From NCBI RefSeq assembly GCF_964355755.1, contig NC_092678.1, forward strand, positions 25,338,365 to 25,402,364: a stretch of DNA of 64,000 nt, in the 5' to 3' direction. The notes below the pieces were generated by a model, which saw nothing but the letters and a program-made list of their open reading frames with translations, made no database searches and had not been told where the DNA came from. Below, piece after piece: positions 40,701 to 52,700 of the stretch. A program made the position numbers and the translations under genes. This DNA comes from Antedon mediterranea (lineage: Eukaryota; Echinodermata; Crinoidea; Comatulida; Antedonidae). Each line of letters begins with the position of its first letter. The first letter of the stretch is position 1.

Positions 40701-43700
40701 TTGTAATTTAACAGACCGTAACGACTCGTGTAACGTGGACAAAACACGTTCCATTTGTCATGATTTTTTAACTTACCGTCTTCTTCGTCTACAGTACGAA
40801 AGCGTGCTATTATTATTGCAACTCCAAATATTTGGGTGATTTGACAAATTAAATGATTGATTATGAATTAATTAGTCTTCTTTCAAGAGGGTATACAGTG
40901 TTCTGTAGCCCATCATTCATAACACTGCTTTTCACTTGGGAATTAGCACACAAAAAAAAAACTTAATTTGTTTGATTTGGCAAATAATTTGTATCAAGAA
41001 GGTATACTGTTGCCCATCATTGATAACACTGCCTTTCACTAGAATCATTAACACACAAAATAAACTTTAACATTTGTTTGATTTCGCAAATAAAAATATT
41101 GATGACCTTATTCATTTTGAAATGTCTTTCACATTTTGCTTTATGATAAATGTTTGGCAATAATATTAATGATTAAATTCACTTAACTATGTTTGTTTGT
41201 AAGATTATTCCCAACTGAACCTGTTGATACAGTTCCCATCCCAAATTTCCGTATCAAAGGTCAATTCTGAATTTATTCCGGTGGGAAAAGATAAGTTTGA
41301 AGGGAAAAATTAAGAGTCCTTGATATGCAAGTGTAAGGAGCTATAGATACAGTTAATATTATCTTGATCTTTGATCGATTGAAACGAAAGTGATTAATAA
41401 AAACCAGTAATATTCCCAATTTAATAACGCTCACTCAACCATATCCTTCCTTTTCTGTAATGTTCTTGGTTTCCAATGCGAAAAAAAAGTTGGTAAAATG
41501 ATAAAATGTACATTAGCAGCGGCAGACTGCATTAGACTGTAAACTCATAAAATAATATTGAGTTGTAACTCATAGATATGAACATATTATATTATGTTTA
41601 GTCTGTTTAGAAGTCATGTGAAATGTTATCATTGCCTATGTGAAATGTTATCATTGCCTAATATGTTAAATGTTAACTTTGCCTATGTTAAATGTTAACA
41701 TTAATGATACTTGCAATTTCTTTACTGTTTTTAAACCATAAGAAAATGTTAAAATATTACAAAAAGATGTAATGTATCATTGGAAATTTTGGGGGGATTT
41801 TTTATATTTTAAATATATGTAATTATTTTATTTGTTTTGACAGTGTGGCTTAAAAGGGAATCACATTGTGACAATGGTAGAAATACTGTATAAAGCATTG
41901 GGAAATGTGGCAGGTATGTAGGGCGTTCGTTGAATAATATCAATTTGCATACAGGTGTTGAAAATTATTAAAGAAGGTCCTGAGCACTGTACTTCAGTGT
42001 GACTGATTAAAAATATTGTCGTCAAAATGTCATTTTTAGGTGATAATTTGTTTATTTTTTGTGTTTTTTCCATGATTAGGTGATTATTACTGTGGCAGTG
42101 GGACAGGAGAGTTCTCTCTTCAATCCAACATGTCGTTACCTGAAGCTAGAAAATTCTTAAAAACTGAGATTTCGGTAAGTAAATTTTGAAATGATTTTTA
42201 ACGTTTAAATGCCATCTTGCGCCAACACATCGTCTCCACTTGTGCTTATAGTGCGCCACCTAGCGTCCCAGCAAGGCCGACTGCTTTAGTTCACTCGAGT
42301 GTTGTTGTGTTAGTATTTCAAATGGTTATTGTTTATAATCATCATAAGATAGTAGCGTCTTTATTGCTGTTGTGTCACATCAAGAATTGTGTTTGATTAC
42401 TGTATCTGATAATTTAAAAAAGGTTACCATAAGTTACAGTACAAATTAAACCATAGAAGTACACTAGGTACTCTGTAAAAATGTTTAAATGGAAGTCCGA
42501 GTAGACTATATACTACTACTAGTAGTAGTACAGTATATACAGTAGATTAGTATAATATAGATACAATACAGATTATCTATAGACTACTACTACGTAGTAG
42601 TAGTAGTAGTCTATAGATTAGTAATATAGATAGAATACAGATTACTACACTGTAGTATAGGGTAAAATGTGAGGGGACTAATTAAGGACCAGACAATTCA
42701 TGAGACAGTCTGCTGCCACTTCTTTTATCTTGACTACAATTAGGAAGTTGTTAAAATGATTTCCTTTTCAATGACAGTCATGCATATCATTTCATTTTGT
42801 ATCCAATGATTTAATACTTTTAATAAACATTACCTCCTTCTGTGGGGTTTTTTGTCAGACACTATAGTTTAATGTTTTCCTAGTACCATAAGCTATTAAT
42901 AAATATTTTAACTGTTTTCGTGTAAACTTTCAGACTATTATAATAAGTTGTCACATTTACGTGCAAAAATAACTTTGAATGAACTTGTAAATGTTGTCTT
43001 TCCTGATCAAATTGCGACTTATTGGAAGAAAAGACAGTGTAATGCTTTAGAAGCCACTCTTGTTCTTCATACTTGTTAACATGTGGTTTTGTTTTGCTTT
43101 TTAGAAAACTTTAAAAGAAGACCAATCAGTGTTTGATACTTTGCAGCACTTTGAAGACATGCTGAAGAGCTTAATTGAACACCCTGAATGGGGTCTAAGG
43201 TCAGATTAATTGAACACCCTGAATGGGGTCTAAGGTCAGATTAATTGAACACCCTGAATGGGGTCTAAGGTCAGATTAATTGAACACCCTGAATGGGGTC
43301 TAAGGTCAGATTAATTGAACACCCTGAATGGGGTCTAAGGTCAGATTAATTGAACACCCTGAATGGGGTCTAAGGTCAGATTAATTGAACACCCTGAATG
43401 GGGTCTAAGGTCAGATTAATTGAACACCCTGAATGGGGTCTAAGGTCAGATTAATTGAACACCCTGAATGGGGTCTAAGGTCAGATTAATTGAACACCCT
43501 GAGTGGGGTCTAAGGTCAGATTAATTGAACACCCTGAATGGGGTCTAAGGTCAGATTATGACAGCAAACAATTACCACCCGAGAATTACTTAGTATAAAT
43601 TACATCAAAGTACGGCAAAACATCTGACCAATTACTCAACACCCTGACGCAAGCTACTCCACAGTAGTAATTACAATTACTCAACACCCTGACGCAAGCT

Positions 43701-46700
43701 ACTCCACAGTAGTAATTACAATTACTCAACACCCTGACGCAAGCTACTCCACAGTAGTAATTACAATTACTCAACACCCTGACGCAAGCTACTCCATAGT
43801 AGTAATTACAATTACTCAACACCCTGACGCAAGCTACTCCACAGTAGTAATTACAATTACTCAACACCCTGACGCAAGCTACTCCACAGTAGTAATTACA
43901 CTTACTCAACACCCTGACGCAAGCTACTCCACAGTAGTAATTACAATTCAATTACTAATTCTATAATTGGTTATGCTAAATTTATATTGTAGGTTCTCTC
44001 AAAATCTCATACTTGTTGTCACATTTATTGTCAAAATGTCCGTTAAGACACCAACAGAACTTCTAAATAACTAAGATAAGATAATACGATTTATAAAGCA
44101 CACATATCCACAAAGTGTTCAAGGTGCTTGTAAAAACCATGAAAAATACTAACTATATCCGGAAAGAAGGATTTATATTATTTTAGTATAAAATAAACCA
44201 AATATTAAAGTATATTTTACAAACCCTTAATTGCAGATCCTATGATAGCAACGGACCAGTGAACCACGTTACCAAGACGTTCATGATGGAAGAAGTTAAA
44301 TGGTTGAAATCATCGCATCCCATCATGCCCCTCAAGTGCCGTGTTTCACGTTCCATTTCTTATGTATTCGTGCGTTTATTCTTTCTCGGTTCAGGTGCGT
44401 TATGTTACCATTGTCTAAAGTTTTGTGAGGACATGTGGCAGGATTGTCAATGTATTTTGACCGAAACATGTAGATTTACTCAGTTTTTTCAAGCTAATAC
44501 ATTGTTTTACTTCATATATTTTAATGTGTCCTCACAATGCTGACATTTTACAGTCCCAGGATGCTTTGCACCCATAAAGCATTGTATTTATCAGTTTCCC
44601 CAGGTCATGATATAATACTGTGTACTTTTCTAACATTCAAAGTTTTTTTTTAAGTTTCAGTTTATGTCATTTATGTGTATGCTGCCCTCTGTTGTTCAAA
44701 TAATCATAAACTTTTACCATTAATCATTGATTAAAAACTAATCTTGATTACAACATGGACACAATATTGTTGTGGTTCAGTTACTTACCCTCGGACACAG
44801 TTATCACTAACTGTGCGGTTAGGGGGGGATGGGGCGGAGGAAGAATTAATTACCCAGGTAACTAACTACAGACCCAATGTTGTTATATCTTAGTAAGCTT
44901 TTAATATTTCTTTTATAACTGCTTTGTGTTTATAGTTGTATTCATTGTGTGGGGTGTTTACATATTCATCAAACGCAGACAAGTGAGAGAGGAGGAAGAA
45001 CTGGGCCAAATGTATCAACTGGTAGATAGAATTATAGGTAAGAAGACATGATATCAAATGTATCAACTGGTAGATAGAATTATAGGTAAGAAGACATGAT
45101 ACCAAATGTATCAACTGGTAGATAGAATTATAGGTAAGAAGACATGATATCAAATGTATCAACTGGTAGATAGAATTATAGGTAAGAAGACATGATATCA
45201 AATGTATCAACTGGTAGATAGAATTATAGGTAAGAAGACATGATATCAAATGTATCAACTGGTAGATAGAATTATAGGTAACAAGACATGATACCAAATG
45301 TATCAACTGGTAGATAGAATTATAGGTAAGAAGACATGATATCAAATGTATCAACTGGTAGATAGAATTATAGGTAAGAAGACATGATATCAAATGTATC
45401 AACTGGTAGATAGAATTATAGGTAACAAGACATGATATCAAATGTATCAACTGGTAGATAGAATTATAGGTAAGAAGACATGATACCAAATGTATCAACT
45501 GGTAGATAGAATTATAGGTAAGAAGACATGATATCAAATGTATCAACTGGTAGATAGAATTATAGGTAAGAAGACATGATATCAAATGTATCAACTGGTA
45601 GATAGAATTATAGGTAAGAAGACATGATATGAAATGTATCAACTTGTAGATAGAATTATAGGTAAGAAGACATGATATCAAATGTATCAACTGATAGATA
45701 GAATTATAGGTAAGAAGACATGATATCAAATGTATCAACTGATAGATAGAATTATAGGTAAGAAGACATGATATCAAATTTATCAACTGGTAGATAGAAT
45801 TATAGGTAAGAAGACATGATATCAAATGTATCAACTGGTAGATAGAATTATAGGTAAGAAGACATGATATCAAATGTATCAACTGGTAGATAGAATTATA
45901 GGTAAGAAGACATGATATCAAATGTATCAACTGGTAGATAGAATTATAGGTAAGAAGACATGATATCAAATGTATCAACTGGTAGATAGAATTATAGGTA
46001 AGAAGACATGATATCAAATGTATCAACTGGTAGATAGAATTATAGGTAAGAAGACATGATACCAAATGTATCAACTGGTAGATAGAATTATAGGTAAGAA
46101 GACATGATATCAAATGTATCAACTGGTAGATAGAATTATAGGTAAGAAGACATGATATCAAATGTATCAACTGGTAGATAGAATTATAGGTAAGAAGACA
46201 TGATATGAAATGTATCAACTGGTAGATAGAATTATAGGTAAGAAGACATGATATCAAATGTATCAACTGATAGATAGAATTATAGGTAAGAAGACATGAT
46301 ATCAAATGTATCAACTGATAGATAGAATTATAGGTAAGAAGACATGATATCAAATGTATCAACTGGTAGATAGAATTATAGGTAACAAGACATGATATCA
46401 AATGTATCAACTGGTAGATAGAATTATAGGTAAGAAGACATGATACCAAATGTATCAACTGGTAGATAGAATTATAGGTAAGAAGACATGATATCAAATG
46501 TATCAACTGGTAGATAGAATTATAGGTAAGAAGACATGATATCAAATGTATCAACTGGTAGATAGAATTATAGGTAAGAAGACATGATATGAAATGTATC
46601 AACTGGTAGATAGAATTATAGGTAAGAAGACATGATATCAAATGTATCAACTGATAGATAGAATTATAGGTAAGAAGACATGATATCAAATGTATCAACT

Positions 46701-49700
46701 GATAGATAGAATTATAGGTAAGAAGACATGATATCAAATGTATCAACTGGTAGATAGAATTATAGGTAACAAGACATGATATCAAATGTATCAACTGGTA
46801 GATAGAATTATAGGTAAGAAGACATGATACCAAATGTATCAACTGGTAGATAGAATTATAGGTAAGAAGACATGATATCAAATGTATCAACTGGTAGATA
46901 GAATTATAGGTAAGAAGACATGATATCAAATGTATCAACTGGTAGATAGAATTATAGGTAAGAAGACATGATATCAAATGTATCAACTGGTAGATAGAAT
47001 TATAGGTAAGAAGACATGATATCAAATGTATCAACTGGTAGATAGAATTATAGGTAAGAAGACATGATATCAAATGTATCAACTGGTAGATAGAATTATA
47101 GGTAAGAAGACATGATATCAAATGTATCAACTGGTAGATAGAATTATAGGTAACAAGACATGATATCAAATGTATCAACTGGTAGATAGAATTATAGGTA
47201 AGAAGACATGATACCAAATGTATCAACTGGTAGATAGAATTATAGGTAAGAAGACATGATATCAAATGTATCAACTGGTAGATAGAATTATAGGTAAGAA
47301 GACATGATATCAAATGTATCAACTGGTAGATAGAATTATAGGTAAGAAGACATGATATCAAATGTATCAACTGGTAGATAGAATTATAGGTAAGAAGACA
47401 TGATATCAAATGTATCAACTGGTAGATAGAATTATAGGTAAGAAGACATGATATCAAATGTATCAACTGGTAGATAGAATTATAGGTAAGAAGACATGAT
47501 ATCAAATGTATCAACTGGTAGATAGAATTATAGGTAAGAAGACATGATATCAAATGTATCAACTGGTAGATAGAATTATAGGTAAGAAGACATGATACCA
47601 AATGTATCAACTGGTAGATAGGATTATAGGTAATAAGACATGATATCAAATGTATCAACTGGCAGATAGAATTATAGGTAAGAAGACATGATATCAAATG
47701 TATCAACTGGTAGATAGAATTATAGGTAAGAAGACATGATATCAAATGTATCAACTGATATATAGAATTATAGGTAACAAGACATGACAACATGCATGGG
47801 ATCATTATCAATGACATGAATGTAAACATTAATGTAATGAGTACCATAGAAAGAGTTGTAATGTTGATAAACACACATTAAGTCACCTTAAGGTCTTAAG
47901 CTCTGTCTACACTATCATTTGTATTTGTGACAAAAAGTGTGATGTGCCCATACAATATATGGACATATCACTTCCATATTTGGGCATATCATTTCCATAT
48001 TTGGGCACATCACATTTTGTTTGATAGTGTAGACAGAGCTTTTTGATAACCAAATTGAGTCACAGCCATATCTAAACCCATCCTTAATAAATTGGAATCT
48101 GTTGAACTACAGTATACTGTACAATTGGATGGTAAAGATATTTTCATGCATTTTGACAGCTGAACCAGTTTTAAAAAAGTACAAATAATTCGACTAATGA
48201 AACACTTATTCCAGTTGGTTACATTTTACAATGATGTCACTTCCAGGGATGTGAAGTTACCATGGTAACATGCATAAATTGGCTCCGTTCAAATTGGTCG
48301 AAATAAGAAGTGTAGCATGAACCCTGTGTGACTAATACAGTCTACATGTGCTCTATAATAATGGTTTTAATTGTAGATTTGCTGGCTAGCTTTAGCTGCT
48401 ATTAATAAAGTCTAGACAGGTAATTGTGCCAGTCATTAACTTGTGTGTGTTAACTATGTTTGTTTGGTCTAAGTTTTAGAGGAGTGGGACATAATTGAAT
48501 TTGGTGAACTTGCACTATAAAATAGACTTCCAATTTGAACTTTGGTGCTGCATAAATTGAGGACATTCATTTTGATTCACTTTAAGTGTATTCTGTGTCT
48601 TTTATGTGTAAACTGTCTTTGGGGTTGGACCAACCAACTCCACTACAGGGATTAAGTTCACTTAGGTTGACCCTGGTCTCCCCAATTTCATCATGTATAT
48701 AATATTGAAGTAGACCAAATAATAAAATGAATGAAATGAAAGGAAAAGTACATAAGGGTTGGGACACTCTTATTAATTAAAGAGACATTTTTTAGTCAAA
48801 CAAAAGCAATGTTTTTATTAGGGAGACACTTTGTGAGTCCCGAAAGGTGTCCCCTTAATAGAGAGTTCAATCTGCTTAATGTATGATCCTAATGTCCTTA
48901 AAATAACTTCTTATTTTTGTACAGAATTCTTACAAATCAACGGAGATAAATGTCAAGCTATACCACATGTCAGGGATCGTCTAATACCACCCTCAGAAAG
49001 GTACAAGAATCTAGCCCTGAATGTCTATAAACTAATCAATGTTTGAGCCCTACTTATGCATAATATTGTACGCATTGGTCAAAGTGATTGACCTTAATAT
49101 CATGACATTGATTATTTTGTAGCCCCGAATGTGTATAAACGAATGAATGTTTGAGCCCTAATTATGCATAATATTGTATGCAATGATCAATGTGATTGAC
49201 CTTAATATCATGAAATGTTATCATTTAACTGTCACACATTTTATGTTTCATCCAATATTTAATCACCATAAGTCTGCTTAGTTATTGTAATAAGATTTAC
49301 AGAAGTACTTAGTACTTATACTCCAATTACTGTAGTATGAACTTAACAACTTAGTATGCTACACATTCACTGTATTTATCAAACATTTAAATTTGTCCAT
49401 TTAGGAAATTGAGGCAGCGTGTTTGGGACAGAGCTGTCCGTTACATCAACTCCGAAGAATCGAGAGTTAGAGTAGAGACACAAAGCATTGTGGGAGAAGT
49501 TTTCTCTACATGGCGCTGGTTGCAACCGCAAACGACTGTTTCTTTTACACCAACAACTGAAACGGTAAGTTTAACAATTAACTCAATACAATGTTTTTTT
49601 TATTCATTTAGCATCCATTCAACAAAACATTTGAAATCACTCACCAAACACACTCTTAAACTGCCATTAAGGTGAGCGAGTGCAATCACTTGCCTAACAC

Positions 49701-52700
49701 ACTCCTCAAAGGCAGTTTAGTGATTAACAACACGATTAAATTTGGTAAACTTCTACACACCAAAGTACAAACAGCACACCTACAGCACCCCTGAATGTAT
49801 TAAGGAGTGCAATTTGTAGCACACCTACACACCAAAGTACAAACAGCACACCTACAGCACCCCTGAATGTATTAAGGAGTGCAATTTGTAGCACACCTAC
49901 ACACCAACATACATACAGCACACCTACAGCACCCCTGAATGTATTAAGGAGTGCAATTTGTAGCACACCTACACACCAACATACAAACAGCACACCTACA
50001 GCACCCCTGAATGTATTAAGGAGTGCAATTTGTAGCACACCTACACACCAACATACAAACAGCACACCTACAGCACCCCTGAATGTATTAAGGAGTGCAA
50101 GTTGTAGCACACCTACAATTTTAAAAAGACAAGGCTTGAATAAATACAAACAATTTATTATTAATGATTTGAAAGTTTGTTTTTCTATTATTTACTACAA
50201 GTTCAGAATAATTTTAGCTGAATCATGCATTCTCATTTCATTTATTTGACATCATGTCCTGATATACAAAGTGAGATCAAGCATAATAAAAACATATCAT
50301 AGAAATATAGTACAATCATGGAAGGAGTTACAAATTTTGACTTTGACTGTCTGTTTTCTTTCCGTTATCTTGTAATCCTTGACTTAATATCAATGAATCA
50401 TTTTTTAAACTTTTTTGTCTGTTTTTTTGTTGTAAATTATTAACAATTTACAATAAAATTATCTGACCTTCCTTAAACGGGTACATGTCTAAAATGCACC
50501 CCCAAAAAGGAGAACGCGAGAAAGAAAAATTAACAATTAAATAACTTTCACAGTTTATAATTTTTCAAATGAAATCCAGTAATGAAATTAAGTAAATAGG
50601 AAGAACATTCAAGTAAGAACTTAATTTAGAACCATTAATGATGTTAATATTATTGTCAACTCGTCCTTTGACCCAATGTTTGTCCTTTGACCAAATGTTT
50701 GTCCTTTGACCCAATGTTTGTCCTTTGACCCAATGTTTGTGCTTTGACCCAATGTTTGTCCTTTGACCCAATGTTGTGTTCAACTAAAATTTGGTGATAA
50801 TATTGTGTTAAGCTCTGTCTACACTATCAAACTTTATGCGAAAAAAAATGTGATGTGCCCATATTTGGACATGATGATGTCATTTCACTACTGTATTTGG
50901 GCATATCACTACCATATTTGGGCACATTACACTTTTTTTATAGTGTTGACAGAGCTTTAGTTAGGAGATTTATTAACAAACAATACAAAAGATTTGACTC
51001 ATTAGCTGTAATACAATGACTGTCTAGACAGACATAAAAATGAGACAATATAAATAGTGGCTACTGGCCTAGATGCAGGCCTCAAGAGTAGTAGTAGTAC
51101 TGTGATGCTCCTCATCACATTCTATATCCAGGCCACTCCATTTCCTTGTAATAAGAGTTCTGATGATGGCTGGTGCTGTGCCCATCGCGTCGGAGACGAT
51201 GGTTTCCTCGGATGAAGATGATGTTGATAATAAAACTTGTCTTTCTTTTTTCTCGCAGGATATGAAGTCGGGCAAAATCAAAGTTTGGCAGGGTCAAGGT
51301 AAGATAGTTATTTTATTTTTTTGTTTCTAAATTAAAGATGTATTGTCCCTTGAAACACAAAAAAATGAAGGTCAAAATATTCTAAATTTAAAGTGGCCAT
51401 ATCAAAGTAATATTAAAGTTATTCACTTTAAGTCGAAAATTTGAGCCAAAAACAACAAGTTTACGTAATTAACAGGTAAATTAGCTTGATTACATTTCAT
51501 CTGGAAAATCGTCACGAGCGAAAGTAAACAAAGATTTCAAACCATGAGTACGCATTATGCATATGCTAAATTAGGATTGTTTACAACTTGTCACGGTTAA
51601 GAAGGTATTTTCACACAGATCATGAGGAAGTTTTATGATTATGCATACAGAGTAGCCAAACAAGCGCGTTTCATTATGGGATATGTTTTGATTGAAAACT
51701 TTGACTGGAAGTCAAAGTTATTTTTTTAACAAAAAAACGTCTGTATTTCAGTAAAATTTTTTTTTTTTTTTCGGAAAAATTTTTGGTGATAGTTAATAAC
51801 TATTATGATACTTCAAAATGACCCACCTTTTTTCGAAATCTATTATTTTTTATTTTTTTGGAATTAGTCAAAGGGACAATACATCAGTTTAAATTCAATC
51901 AAATCTTCCAAAATATCTTTCTTTAAATAAACTCTTCCAAATTTCTCCATAAGTAATTTTGTTTTCAGTCTGAAAAACTTTACTTTAGCTTTAGGCTAGA
52001 ACAACTGGGCCAAGTTTTGAGAAATTTTTTTTTTTTTAATCATTTTGGAGGCCAAATTTCCAGAAAGTTTGACTGTACTAATGTCAGTAGCCTTTTGTTT
52101 GTTTGTTTGTTTGTTTGTTTGTTTACATCTTGAATGCAATCACAATAATTATGCTGTGCTAATGAAAGGTTTCTGGTTGTAGCTTTTGAGAACTTAGACA
52201 CGGCAGTGAAGACGGCTCCCGGTATCTATACTCAGTTTTTGAAGATACGCAACATGTTTGACCAATCATTGTAAGAACATTTTATCAATTCAAATTTATT
52301 GTATTCATCATTTATTTCTATTGTTTTTTAAAGATTTTTTACATTTTTAATGTTGTCTCAATTTTTATGAGATATTTTTGACATGCAATTTGGCCATTTG
52401 GTCACAGGAGATGTAAAGTTGGTCAGAATTATTTTATTTTTTTGGAAATAATGAGAATATATACAAGTACATACGATTGATGGCTTAGGATCTTACAGTT
52501 ACACATAGAAGATTTTAATTTTGACCCTTTATATTTAATTGCGATAAATAATATATGTTTGGATGTCTATTGAAACAATTGCTTTGTAACTATACTATTA
52601 TTTTTTGCTTTAAATTAACATTTTTTCAAGTTAACAATTTTTGTTTACATCCAATTTTTTGTCCAAGTGTGTGTATTACTATTTGCATATAACACAGTGG

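Noticed and set aside
43586-43951. 121-codon minus-strand frame CNYYCGVACVRVLSN repeats
   Set aside because: Artefact of the 45-bp minisatellite; no start context or family.
22926-47790. CRISPR arrays
   Set aside because: Repeats are direct tandems without unique spacers, in a eukaryotic genome.
45005-47790. Recursive (zero-length exon) splice sites, since units read TATAG|GTAAG
   Set aside because: The AG is not preceded by a polypyrimidine tract (GATAGAATTATAG), so a 3' splice site there is unlikely. The donor-only reading is simpler.
44890-47874. 994-codon open frame on the minus strand of the 48-bp array
   Set aside because: The period is a multiple of three, so one stop-free frame extends automatically. 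Repeats of LTYNSIYQLIHLISCL have no domain, and the array arises from LEMD3 exon 7 on the other strand.
49736-50149. 137-codon minus-strand frame of LNTFRGAVGVLFV repeats
   Set aside because: Artefact of the 72-bp minisatellite.
51069-51297. Minus-strand frames opposite LEMD3 exon 10
   Set aside because: They overlap a validated plus-strand exon and its acceptor and have no domain of their own.
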